In this document: piece by piece, positions 12,606 through 23,590 of the stretch
Position numbering within the stretch: the first letter of the stretch is position 1
Layout of the letters: each line of letters starts with the position of its first letter
From: Diabrotica undecimpunctata
Lineage: Eukaryota > Arthropoda > Insecta > Coleoptera > Chrysomelidae
Reading direction: 5' to 3'
NCBI RefSeq assembly: GCF_040954645.1
Contig: NC_092811.1
Coordinates: 116,695,343 to 116,759,342, forward strand
DNA length: 64,000 bases
Notes under the pieces: generated by a model
The model's input: the letters and a program-made list of their open reading frames with translations, nothing else
What the model was told of the DNA's origin: nothing
Databases searched by the model: none
Position numbers and translations under genes: made by a program

Positions 12606-14062
12606 TGTGACGATTGGGGTTTATAGAAAATAATTTATAAGTTATATACTACATAATATTAGATATAAAAAAGTATTTGATTATTTTAAATAAGTTATAT
12701 ACTAGAGAAATTTATAAAAATATATTTATGTGAGGGCATTTTAAGAAATTAGCATATAATAATTGTAAAAAGTTGTATTTTAGTAATTATAATGTGGTAG
12801 ATACATTTAAGTGAGCCATGTGACTAGGCAACCAACTATACAAATTCTGTCTCCAAGTTGACATTTTAGGAAATAATTGGGAATATAAAGTGGGGTTATA
12901 ATAATATATTGTTTGAATTGTGTATTTTATTAAATTAGAGTGTTAGTTACTAATTTGAATGTTTATTCTGATCTGAAAAGCCTAAATGTCAACAAAATTA
13001 TCAATGGAACATTAACGAATTCTCCAGAGTGCAGAGTGTGACCATTGTTTACAGTCGAACATTCTGAAATAATGATTATGTCGGTGGATGGAACAGATAT
13101 TTTTTCGAGAACATCCATATCGAAGAAATAGAACGAAATTGGAACATGATCTCTTACCAGATGGTTCTAGAATATCCAAAAGATATAAATACCCGTGATT
13201 TGGATTCAAGATGGCAGTTTTTGGAAGTTTTTAGTCAGAAGTCAAGCAGTTTATTATGAAAGTTAGTAGATTAGTTAGTGAAGTCAATTGTTCACAGTTT
13301 TAGTAAGTCAGTCAAGCAGTTTAATAAGAAATATGAAAGTTAGTTGGAGATAGTCCAATTGTTTAATATAGTGAGTTAAATGAAGATTAAAAATTATGCA
13401 TATAATTTAATGCACATTTATAATTATACACAAATAATTATTGAAGATTATAAAAGTATATTAGAAGAATATTGGATGGACATTGGAAGGAATTAAAATT
13501 ATATTATGATTGGAGATTAGTATAAATCAACTTATAATAATTGGATATTGGTATATTGAAAAGAAGAATAAATATAAATGGTGTTTGCTGGTGGTGTATA
13601 AATGCTGGTGAAGAAAACTATATCTTAAATTGGTAGAAGCTGATAATTGGAAAAAGTAATTTCACAAAAACAAGGATAACCGAAGTACGAAGACATTCAG
13701 TGGTGATTAGAATCTATATAGTGGAAAACAGTTCATTTAGGCATTCAGTGAAAGAAAGGTACAAAATTTTGTTAATATAATTTAGTTAGTGTCATAACAA
13801 TTTCAATTTTAAAGATAGTTTCTTTAAATTTTACATTGTCTATAGAATTTAATTAGTTTTATAAGAGTATCAATTTAAAGATAGTTTATTTTAAATTTAC
13901 ATTGGCTAGGTTAGATATATATGTGTGTTCCATAATAGTTATAATAAAGATAATTTAAAAAAGTACTTACAAACTAATTCTTTGAGAACCGCGATAAAAA
14001 CCCTATATTATTAAAAATACTCATTGCTCATCATTCAAACAAAAAAACACATCATAACAATT
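12606..14062 (+). repeat. 3' LTR
   Basis: Same start and end motifs as the 5' LTR and more than 99% alike by eye. It is followed directly by the resumed TA tract. Confidence 0.9.
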
Positions 14063-14281
14063 TATATATATATATATATTATGTAAAGATATATATACAT
14101 ATAATATTATATATATAATAAAATACTTATTAATATTATTATTTATGTGATATGTTTTGTATTATTTATTAAATGTTCATAATTATACTAGTCTTTTGTA
14201 TTTCAAAATAATAATCTCAATAAATCACTGTATGACCCAGAAGTCATACATATGTCAATTTTGAAATAGGTTTGTGTCATG

Positions 14282-14353
14282 TCCTCGGTAGTATAGTAGT
14301 CAGTATCCCCGCCTGTCACGCGGGGGACCGGGGTTCGATTCCCAGACGGGGAG
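14282..14353 (+). tRNA. tRNA-Asp(GTC)-like gene, possibly decayed
   Basis: 72 bp fold into a tRNA with anticodon GTC at 14315-14317. The anticodon stem CCCGC/GCGGG is perfect, and A box and B box (GGTTCGATTC) are present. The acceptor stem has a G-A mismatch at its seventh pair and the T stem has a C-A mismatch, where functional insect tRNA-Asp genes are paired. A T run follows within about 10 bp. It is either a divergent gene or a recent pseudogene. Confidence 0.75.
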
Positions 14354-14405
14354 GACTTTTTTATTAATATTATTACATGGTAAATTAAACTTATGCGAAA
14401 AATTA

Positions 14406-14578
14406 TGTATATTATTGTCATTTTTAAATACTTATGAATATTGCCATTTTAATTTGTATTGTAATATTATATTGAATTATGTTGCACTGTATTGTAGTGT
14501 ATTTTTTTATGTATATTATTGTTATTTTTAAATACTTATGAATATTGCATTTTAATTTGTATTGTATTATTATATTCA
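14406..14578. repeat. direct duplication of about 70 bp
   Basis: 14406-14476 and 14510-14578 are near-identical AT-rich units (TTTTTAAATACTTATGAATA in each), separated by about 33 bp. No coding sense. Confidence 0.7.
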
Positions 14579-14789
14579 TAACAAAATAAACAACGAATTT
14601 TACTGCAGAGTATGTGTAAAAAAATTTTTGCATTCAACTCCTTTTATACATTTATATGAAAATAAAAATATACATTTTTATCAAAATATTGATTCAATCC
14701 TTCATTTACTATACTCCTATTACAGGTCAAAAGTTGTTTATTAATTGTTAGTAAGTTGTTATTAATTCTCTTTCTCTTTCTGCTGTGTC

Positions 14790-14881
14790 TTACCTATAGC
14801 ATTACATATGTAATGATTGTGCAGATTGACTCACAAATAAATTTGTAACGGCGAATGCGTGTATAGAAGTATAACTTCCAC
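14790..14881 (-). repeat. inverted-repeat family, copy 2
   Basis: Complement of the copy-1 motif: ends GTATAGAAGTATAACTTC and has the CATTACATATGTAA core at about 14800. Part of the left arm of the palindrome. Confidence 0.65.
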
Positions 14882-15146
14882 CGGCAGTCCCACTGGACTG
14901 CCACACCCGTTTTTTATTTAGCTCATTTATTTTAATTAAAGAGTTAAATACTTTTCGGCTGAAATATAATTTTAGATAATTCCTGTCGTTAATAAGAATT
15001 TTAATCCATCAATAGACAAAACGGGAAATCCCGTTGGTAACTACAAAAAAAATACTTTTCAATAAAATAAATGAATAACACAAAAAAATTGAAGTATTCA
15101 AGAAAACAAAAAAGCGGGTGTGGCAGTCCAGTGGGACTGCCAGTAG

Positions 15147-15262
15147 AAGTTATACTTATATACACTCATTCGCCATTAAAAATTTATATGGGAGTCAATC
15201 TGCACAATCATTACATATGTAAGGCTATAGGTAAGAGAGAGCAGAAAGAGAAACAGAATTAG
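15147..15262 (+). repeat. inverted-repeat family, copy 3
   Basis: Forward copy starting AGAAGTTATACTTATATAC with the CATTACATATGTAA core near 15210. Part of the right arm of the palindrome. Confidence 0.65.
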
Positions 15263-15389
15263 ATATATAGGTATATGGTGCATCGTTTGCTGTATATAAA
15301 CAACATTTGACATGTAATAGAAGTATAGTAAATGAAGGATTGAATCAATATTTTGATGAAAAGTAATGGAAATAAAATACCATTATTAC

Positions 15390-15905
15390 TAATGTGCAGC
15401 TACATTGTACAGCTATGGAGTCTTGGACAAAGAAGTGAGAGATCAAGTACAAAAAGTAAATAGACTGACAGGATGAATTAATAACACTATATCGCGAAAC
15501 AGACACATTAACACTGAGATGAAGTCAAGAATTTATTAAAGTCAGTGTAAGACCAATAATGACATATGCCTCAGAAACAAGATCCGACACAGTCACAGCA
15601 CAAAGGCTACTGGAAACGGCAGAGATGAGAGTGAAAGTATTGAGAAGAGTTACAGGAAATACGCTGAGAGATCGAAAGAGAAGCGAAGACATTAGAAGAA
15701 AATGTACCGTACAGTATATAAGCGAATAGACAATAAATAGAAAATATTAAAATGGAATAACCCCATAAGCAGAATGGGGGAGACCCGTGTCATCAAAATA
15801 GCAAGAGGTAAGTCACCAGAAGTATCGGACGGCCGGGCAAAAGACGGATTGACAACCTTCCATAGATGTATTAATTCGCCAATGAACAAGCAGAATTGCT
15901 TATAA
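15390..15905 (+). pseudogene. LINE reverse transcriptase C-terminal fragment
   Basis: A frame near 15538-15725 reads VSVRPIMTYASETR and VLRRVTGNTLRDRKRSE, the thumb and tail blocks of RTE/jockey-type insect reverse transcriptases. A GETRVIKIARGKSPE-like segment follows near 15778. Several stops and shifts make it a relic. It ends in an AAGAATAAGAAGAATAA tail near 15905. Confidence 0.6.
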
Positions 15906-16771
15906 AGAATAAGAAGAATAAATGCAATAATGTTCGACCTTGGACCAAGCTATGTATCAAGTAACAAGTTTTTAGGATTTTTTCTTTATAGTTATAGCAC
16001 ATAAAGGCAGAAAAACAGACAGCCAATAACTATTGAGTCCTTAATAATAAATATTAAAAGGGTCAAAAATTTTAGTATATAGTTTGTTCTCATAAATTGC
16101 GGAAATAATTACAACATATTTAACATATATTCTAGCCAAAATGAATGAATTTATTCAATATACTAACGTGGAAAAAAACGAAATAACCCAAACAACTCTT
16201 TTCTGAACCTTAAAACTTGAATTACTAAATTTTTAGGTAACTGAACTAAGCCTCAGTTTTATTAATAGCGTCTTGGCGCCATTTTGTAAGATAGTTTTTA
16301 ATGAGACCATGGAGAAATTAATATATTATTTGAAAGCACTTGTATAAATCATTAGGTCCCCGGATTTTTTTGATTCTTTGTGGGACCGTTTCAAAATCCC
16401 CACTAAATTGTGAAAATCTTATTAAATTAACTTTCGGTAAAAGAATAACTCTTTCTTCTATATAATAATATGCCAAAAAATCCTAATTTAAAAATAAAAT
16501 CGATCTTTTTTGAGATTTATCTCCATACATATAAACATATATATAAAAGAAATTTAAAATAGCAATCATTATATTTGTCCCTTTCATCTCTACGCCCATG
16601 ACTACTAATGTACTAAATATTCTATGATAAATAAAATAGTTAGGAAAATTAAATAATGTATAAAAATATCGGAACAATATTAAAAAAGATATTATGATTT
16701 TTCCATTCTTTGATTTTTAAAACTAAAGTGACAAAAATCAGAACATAATAATTAAAAAAATATATTCCCTC

Positions 16772-16838
16772 TCTGAAATCGAACTCGCGACTTCTGATTC
16801 TAAATACCGAGCTTCAACTCATACGACCAGTAACATTA
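16772..16838 (-). tRNA. tRNA-like sequence (SINE or pseudo-tRNA)
   Basis: On the minus strand there is a B-box-like GAGTTCGATTTC preceded by an A-box-like TGGTCGTATGAG at roughly tRNA spacing, and a TTTAGAA loop-like segment. The anticodon and acceptor stems do not pair properly, so a tRNA-derived SINE head or an old pseudogene is more likely than a working tRNA. Confidence 0.3.
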
Positions 16839-17059
16839 AATAATAAGGTGGCTAATCAATGTCATTATTTGACAAGAACATTATTAATATGTCAGTTTTT
16901 TGGTTGTATTTTGTGTTTGTGTTTATTTATTTATTGTATTCCAAAAATGGAAAGGTTATTACGAATGATAGAAGTTCCAGGAAGAATATTTATTTGTAAA
17001 AGACTTTGGCCAAATGTATATATTTACCGAATTAATATAAAATAATAATAATATTAATA

Positions 17060-17228
17060 AACATTAAATATATTTACAAAAGGAACATTTTTATTCTCGA
17101 GGGAGAAAGAGAGAGAAAATATATCTTCTGTCTCTCTCTTACCTATATCTTACATATGTAATGATTTTGTCGATTCACTCCCGTACAAATTTCCAACGTC
17201 GAACGCGCGTTTAGAAGTATAACTTCAA
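17060..17228 (-). repeat. inverted-repeat family, copy 4
   Basis: Complementary to 7147-7310 over about 180 bp, including the shared CTCTCTC run, CTTACATATGTAATGA core and the terminal TAGAAGTATAACTTC. This is the best match to copy 1, so the two could once have been the ends of a single element into which the LTR element and others inserted. Confidence 0.7.
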
Positions 17229-17239
17229 AAGTAAAAAGA

Positions 17240-17450
17240 TTTGCAGAACATTTCCAGGCGAATTTCCAACCGAATTATGGAGAAAATCCTGAAGATTGAA
17301 ATTAACCATAATCAGAAAATTTTACAATTATATTCAATTCGCCAAAGAAGTTAAAACAAACTGACGAAAGTAAAACAAAGATAGATCCAAAGAAAGCACC
17401 TGGCTTTGATATTATCACTGGAGAAGTAGTAAAACAGCTACAAAAAAAGC
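17240..17450 (+). pseudogene. LINE fragment (region before reverse transcriptase)
   Basis: The stretch reads HFQANFQPNYGENPED early on and KAPGFDIITGEVVKQL near 17392-17440, the conserved KAPG-D entry to jockey/R1-type reverse transcriptase. It breaks off abruptly at about 17450 against unrelated Penelope-like sequence. Confidence 0.6.
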
Positions 17451-17455
17451 ACTTA

Positions 17456-17625
17456 CACATTGGTGTATGCAAATTTACATGTTTACACTGCCCAAAAACT
17501 GACGTCGGTCAAACTGGTAGATCTTTAACAAACATATAGCAGAACATAAAACGGCTTTTAATAATAGAAAAACGGATTCTACGTACACCCTTCACCTTCT
17601 AGATCATAATCATTATTTTAATGAT
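17456..17625 (+). pseudogene. Penelope-like GIY-YIG endonuclease fragment
   Basis: Reads GVCKFTCLHCPKTDVGQTGR and, after a one-base shift, AEHKTAFNNRKTD and TLHLLDHNHYF. The GV-KFTC-C-K--VGQTGR spacing is the GIY-YIG nuclease signature found at the C-terminus of Penelope-like element proteins. The second tyrosine of the YIG motif position is replaced by Asp here. It is a short relic fused to an unrelated LINE piece. Confidence 0.65.
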
Positions 17626-17640
17626 TAATTTTAAAATCTA

Positions 17641-18470
17641 TATATATAATAACGGATTTATTACGGCTGTCGCCGCTTCTCCGCCCCCAATTTCCATCTT
17701 TTTCTGTCATATGCAGTTGCCTCCTCTAAGTCTCTTGCCGCCATTGCTTCATCAATATCGTTGCGCCAACTTCTCCGTGGTCGTCCTCTCTTTCTTCTTT
17801 CAGGAGGGATCCATTCCAGTACTCTCCTAGACCATCTGTACTCTGGCATTCTTTTAACATGTCCGAACCAGATTAATTGTTTTCTTTCTATGTCATCATT
17901 GATATTTCTCTCCATTTTCATTTCGTTTCTTATTTGTTCGTTTATAACTCTCTCCAGTTTCGATCTACCGCAGCTTCGTCTCAGATAATCCATTTCTGTC
18001 GTCATAAGTTTGTTTTTATTAGCTTTGGTGACGTCCCATACTTCCGAACCGTAAAGTGTAATACTTTGAACTATACTACCGTAAATGTGTTTTTTGGTTT
18101 CTCGTCGAATTGTTTTTTGCCAGAGAAGAGAGTTTAAGGCAAGGGTCGCTGCTCTGCCCTTGTTTATTCTTTCCCTGATTTTATCTGCGCTATTTCCCTT
18201 CTTGTTGAAAATGACCCCCAAATATTTGCAGGATTGCACGCCTTTGATTTTGTCGTCTTCCAAGACTAGGTCACATATTTCATCTGTTCCCACTGAGAGA
18301 TATTCACATTTTGTCATATTCATGTTTAGACCTGCCACCTCATATTCTTCTTGCAGTTTTCTTACCATATAGCTAAGATCGTAGCTGTCTTCGGCAATTA
18401 CTACCTGGTCATCCGCAAAGAAAAGTGTATATAGCTTGTTTTCTTCCACCGTTATTCCCATGTTTCTAAA
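17641..18470 (-). pseudogene. 5'-truncated LINE reverse transcriptase C-terminus
   Basis: A single open frame of 266 residues (18461 to 17661) starts in the palm domain. It holds the catalytic FADD, the GLNMNMTKCEYL block, YLGVIFNKKG, the thumb (YGSEVWDVTKANKNKL) and a tail with WFGHVKRMPEYRW and RRKRGRPRRSWRNDIDEA. The upstream two thirds of the element are missing, as usual for incomplete reverse transcription. The 3' end meets a TATATATAATAA stretch. Confidence 0.85.
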
Positions 18471-19740
18471 ATCTCCACATTCAAAATAAAGCCCTTAAGC
18501 TATCTTTATTAGAATCTATGGAAATTAATAAATTAAAAAATAAAATGTCATTAAAAATGACCAGTTTGAGACCAACAGCTCTCTCATCCCCAATTTATTT
18601 ATTTAATGACTATAAAGTGTAGACTCATAATCAAAATGCTTATCAAAACAAGAATTATAGTGCAATACACTAGTTCTAAAGTTGGTCGCAATCGCAAAAA
18701 CGGCTTGTAGGAACAATGGTTACTAAAGAACACGGTTTTTGCCTTTGCCGTCTCAGACTAGCACATTCAACACTCAAACATATCCACACAAATCACACTC
18801 ACACTAACCCAACAGGCTATCTTTCTGCTACCGAAGCATCCTCTTCACCGGGACCCCCGGCCGACCGCAGCCCCCGTTACTTAACACGGGGTCTGTGGTC
18901 GGACCGGGGAAAATCTAGGTGATTGACGGAGCCAAGTAACATCGAAATGGTAGTGTCCATCACTGTTGGGTAAACACACATACACACACACACTCACACT
19001 GGGCAAAATGCGACAAGTTGCCTCTTGAAATCTGAGGGCCTAGCCTTTGGCGGACGCACTCGTCGACAAAATTACAGTGCAATACACTGGTTTAGAGGTC
19101 GAGTGTAGATACGAAAATGACTCAGGAACAATAGCAACTAGAGACCCGACTCTGTCTCATCTAGCCCAAAAAACATACACATTCTTTCTGGAAAGAACAC
19201 CTCATCCAGACAAGCCTCCCGCCTCTGATTCGAATAGTGACTCCATCTCAACAGCCTCCAAGATGCTCCACCAGAAGAAGAACACCACTACCCCAGCGGG
19301 TTTTCGAACTGTTTTGCTTTTAGTACCACCTCAACACATTCAACTCAAGCCTGAAGAGGATCAAATAATCCTAAACGGGTACTTTAATTTCATTTCTTTT
19401 CATAATAAAGCACTACCTAACTCTTTTCTACAAATGAACATTGAAGAAGAATAAAAATGCATCACTTGAGAAAGACACTCTGCCGAAACAGCTGAAGTGA
19501 AAATAAATTGTAATACAGTTTGTGGAAGTAAAGAAAACAAAAGTTTTCTGTGTTATATTCTTATATTTTTGATATGCTATAACAAATATGTATTATTTTA
19601 TTTTAATATGTATTTAAATTACAAAAAAATGTATTTAAATTTAAATATGTATTTCAATTACAACAAAATCTCTAAACATAGATTACTGGCAACATCTATC
19701 ATCAATTAGCCTATATATATATAATTAGCCACAAAATGAT
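18471..19740. other. mixed unrecognised DNA with a GC-rich island
   Basis: 18830-18925 is strikingly GC-rich (CCGGGACCCCCGGCCGACC), unlike its flanks. A roughly 75-bp segment beginning AGTGCAATACACT appears twice, at 18657 and 19073, as a diverged direct repeat. A 135-codon open frame (19047-19454) over the second copy has no recognisable domain. A short frame near 18485-18620 (SLRPTALSSPIYL) may be another LINE scrap. The rest is AT-rich. Confidence 0.4.
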
Positions 19741-21864
19741 TAGAAATTATACAACATTAGCATGTGAGAATGAAAAAAAGCTTTCTTTCAACACAAACTT
19801 CATGTGGGTGGGATAAAAAATACTTGGAAAAATTTACAACTCATTAATATTGGTAAGCCAGAACACACAATTCCAGAAACATTAAAAGAACCCTATGAGA
19901 TTAATCAGTACTACACATCATGCATCCCACATCTAACAATCAATCAAAATACAATTGACAATTATTTAAATACTGTACCTAATCGCGAACAATTTACCTT
20001 TGCTTCAGTATCTTGTGATTAGGTACAAAAATTGTTATATACTATTAAATCTAATGCTCTAGGTTCAGACGGTTTAAACTTAAAAATGTTGCTTCAATGT
20101 TGCCCATTAATCATTCCTTATATAACGCATATAATGAATTGTTGCCTCTCGAGTAACTATTTTCCAGATGAATGGAAAAACGCATTAATTAGACCCATAC
20201 CTAAATGTAACAATCCAACCGAATATAAGGATCTTAGACCTATTAGTATTCTGCCTACTTTATCAAAAGTGTTAGAACGCATTATGCAAATGCAGCTTGG
20301 TGATTATATTTCTACCAATAAAATCTTAACTGATTTTCAGTCCGGGTTTAGGCCATTTCACAACTGTGAAACAGCACTCCTTAAAATAACTGATGACATT
20401 TTGAGAGAAAGAGATGTGGGTAAGGTTACCATTTTAGTTTTGATCGATTTCTCTAAGGCATTCGACACTCTCAATCATTCACTACTCTGTGCAATTTTGA
20501 AGTCAATCGGCTTTTCCATAGATGCATTGAATATGGTTAAGTCATACTTGCATCACAGGAAACAAAGCGTCAAAGTAGACGAAAGAAGCTCTGATTTTCT
20601 AAACATTTTGTCAGGTGTACCTCAGGGCTCAATCTTAGGTCCAATCTTATTTACTTTATACACCACCAATATTGGTACCTCCTTGAATACCTGTAAATTT
20701 CATCTCTATGCAGATGATACACAAATTTACCACTCATTTTACCCGGTTGACAAAGCAAGTGCTATTGAGATTGTTAATCAAGATATTAAATCATTGATTG
20801 TTTGGGCAAGAAATCATGCATTAAATATAAACTCTAAAAAAACTAATCTGGTGGTTTTTGGTCCAAACAGGGTGTGTTTGGAAATGAGTAACATCATTGA
20901 AATAGTTGTTAATAATGAAATCATTAAACCTGTAACTAGTGCAAAAAATCTAGGTTTAACTTTAGATAATCACCTCAAATTTACAAAACATATTAACACC
21001 TGTGTAAGTAAAGCATTTCTCAGTCTAAGAACAATTAACCATAATCGCCGCTATCTGTCATACAAAGTAAAAAGAATATTGTGCGAAAGTCTGGTACTAT
21101 CAAAATTTAACTATGGAGATGTTGTGTATGGGCCTTGTATTAGTTCAGATGACAGGAGAAGAATTCAGGTGGTTCAAAATTCGTGTCTTCGTCTGATCTG
21201 TGGTGTAAGAAGACACCAGCCTATTTCTCACAAATTAAAACATGTTAAATGGTTGAACATGGAAAAGAGAAGATTTCTACATGCTGCTTGTCTTTTCCAC
21301 AAAATTATCAAAAACTCTCTAACAGCATATCTTTTTAAAAAAATTATATACAGAACTGACATACATAATGTTAATACAAGATATAAAAATACAATTACAG
21401 CTCCGCCACATCGTACAGAACAATTCAAAAATTCATTTACATATCAAATATCGAAAGTATATAATGGATTAGCTAAAGAATTAAAATTAAAATCGATTTT
21501 ATCTTTTAAGAAATCTCTTAAATCTAAATTGCTAAGTGAGTAACACATGTGCAACTATTTGATGACCTGTTATGAAGTATGTATAAACTGTGTGATAGTT
21601 TTTGGACAATATTTAAATGTTAAATGTTTCTATTGGTTATGGTTTTTAATTGATTGTTACATAACATGCAAAAAAATATATATATTTTTTTTCTCTCTTG
21701 CTTAAGATGAAAAGCAGAGGTACTGATTTCTTGAAATCAGCACCAACTGATCTTCGGCATTTTTTCTTTCTTATTGTATTTTATGCATATTCTATAATTT
21801 ATATATTTTGTGTATTGTATGAATTTGAAGGAAAAATAAAGACCTTTATTATTATTATTATTAT
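19741..21864 (+). mobile_element. CR1/jockey-group LINE, 5'-truncated, (TTA)n tail
   Basis: Contains the end of the linker and a nearly complete reverse transcriptase, then a 300-bp 3' part with AATAAA at about 21834 and a (TTA)n tail at 21846-21864. The endonuclease is missing. The tail abuts the 3' end of an R2-type element on the other strand. Confidence 0.8.
19804..21543 (+). pseudogene. LINE reverse transcriptase with one stop
   Basis: The frame is open apart from a TAG at 20020-20022. Motifs in order: NALGSDGLNLKML near 20047, PDEWKNALIRPIPK near 20170, LRPISILPTLSKVLER near 20233, DFQSGFRPFHNCETALL near 20333, VLIDFSKAFDTLNHS near 20437, SGVPQGSILGPILFTLY near 20611 and catalytic LYADDT near 20706. 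The C-terminal block ends in SKVYNGLAKEL. These fit the CR1/jockey group. One nonsense mutation keeps it from being a full ORF. Confidence 0.9.
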
Positions 21865-22641
21865 CCAGATTTAGCCATACGGCTCACACTCCCTCTAAGG
21901 GGAAAATTCACTCATCCCAGATACCTACGGTATCAAAAGGATTGAGCTCTGGTGGGACTCTTTCCATGTTATCGAGTCCTAGGTGACTTGGTATGTCGGT
22001 GTATCTCCCAAAAATTTTCGTACGCATCTGGACGTCGAAAGTAACACAGCTTTCTGCATAATCTTATATAGATGTTCATTTAGACCCAGCTTTTTTATGT
22101 TTTCTAGGAGGCTCTTCGGGATGACTCCAGTGGTAGAAAGAATAATAGGTATCGTCTGGGTACTTTCCATTCTCCATTGTCTCCTGATTTGTATTTCTAG
22201 ATCTCTGTACTTGGCGATCTTTTCGTTGTATTTAACACGTAAATTATTGGTGTTGGGTATCGCCACATCAATAAGTGTTGTTTGCCTAGTAATTTTGTTA
22301 ACTAGTATGAGATCGGGTCTATTATGGGCCACTGGTTGGTCTGTAAGCACAGTGCGGTCCCAGTATAGCTTGTAGTTGTCATTTTCAAGCATTTTATCAG
22401 GGACGTATTGATAATAAGGAAGATGGTCGGTTTGGAGAAGTCCCAGTTTGTCAGCTAGTTCTTGGTGGATAATCTTTCCTACTGAGTCATGACGTGCTTT
22501 ATAATCACTACCGACAAATGCCTGGCAGCCACCGGTAAGATGTTGGATGGTTTCTTGGGCTTGGCATCCATATCGGCATTTGTCATTTTGGACTTGAGGA
22601 TCTTTAACAATATATTTCATATTATTATTATTATTATTATA
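21865..22641 (-). pseudogene. R2-type LINE restriction-like endonuclease fragment
   Basis: On the minus strand from about 22620 to 21979 a 210-residue frame carries a zinc-finger-like C-x3-C-x7-H-x4-C (CRYGCQAQETIQHLTGGC), then RHDSVGKIIHQEL, LYWDRTVLTDQPVAHNRPD and a downstream TLIDVAIP. The RHD block and the RPD...D spacing are features of the C-terminal restriction-like endonuclease of R2/R4/NeSL-type elements, which cuts the target for priming. Everything 5' of this domain is gone, replaced by an (AAT)n run at 22621-22641. The 3' untranslated part is 21865-21978. Confidence 0.65.
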
Positions 22642-22740
22642 TTTGTCCACTGCTGAACGTAGGCCTCCCGTAAAATTTTCCCCCTATTCCTATCTTGTGC
22701 TTCTTGCATCCAGTTCGTGCTTCTTGCAACATCTATAATA
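22642..22740 (-). pseudogene. LINE 3'-end scrap
   Basis: Minus-strand GGCCTACGTTCAGCAGTGGA followed by an AAT run is the typical 3' end of a common insect LINE group (EAYVQQW-like C-terminus then microsatellite). Only about 100 bp remains. Confidence 0.5.
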
Positions 22741-23590
22741 AAACTTAAATCTCTTAATAGTTTTTATGTAAATAATACGTTTGGTTTTCTATTTATTCTT
22801 TTCATCTTATCCGCAGTATAACAACATCTTCAAAAAGATTAGTTGGATTAAAAATTACCTACCCCTTTTGTGACAAACCACAATACGGCAAGCCGTTGGG
22901 CATTTGTCCTATTTACACCAAATGTCGCGTGAGATCTGCAAATAAAACTAGAAAGATACTCAGTCTGTTTGAGGTAACGCGATAAAGGAACAAAACATTG
23001 ACAAACGCAAAATCAATAATCTAGTAATTGAGGGTCATGTCTACATATATTGTTATGGGCATACAATCAGAGTAATATTTCCAACCTTTCCAAAGCATTA
23101 TGAGTTAAGAATTGCTTTATTAATATAAATGGATTAACCATGTTATGATTATAATGGCATTATGTTAATTTGTAAATTATTAATAATTCAGAAATACCGT
23201 ATAAACCCATTAAGCCCTAATTATAAATAAGGAAATATTCATGAAATAATTGTTTTACATTTTGGCGTTTTTAAATTTTTGCTCCTCCTATAAATAGGAC
23301 ACTGGGACTTAGGGTTATCAATCTTATTATATTTAAAAGTATTTATGAATGAGTTAAAAACAGTTATGGGAATTAAAATTTTTATTTACATAGATGAAGG
23401 GCTCGGGTGTAAATAATGGTATCTGACAAAATTGTCGAAATTAAGTTTTTGCATGAAAACAATGGTATATGCAGTTCTAAAGAGGAATATGTTGATATTT
23501 CGTTACTAGTTTAAAAGATGGCTCTGTAAATAAGTTGCAAATGGCAGCTAAGTGTCATCGAATTTGTGTAAATAATGGTATGTGTAAAAC
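22741..23590. other. AT-rich spacer, nothing recognised
   Basis: No convincing frame or repeat. It is the upstream flank of the next relic gene. Confidence 0.5.

Larger units (their letters stand above)
14665..15368. repeat. about 700-bp imperfect palindrome (foldback)
   Basis: The left arm (14665-14920) is repeated in inverse orientation in the right arm (15098-15368). Matching blocks include TTGATTCAATCCTTCATTTA, the GGCAGTCCCACTGGACTGCC block and the CATTACATATGTAA core. The GGCAGTCC block is itself nearly palindromic. The 180-bp middle holds a smaller perfect dyad (AACGGGAAATCCCGTT near 15021). The structure looks like a foldback element or two inverted copies of one non-autonomous transposon. 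Confidence 0.7.

Noticed and set aside
19047..19454. 135-codon open frame
   Set aside because: No recognisable domain, start context or homologous neighbour; reported only as unrecognised DNA.
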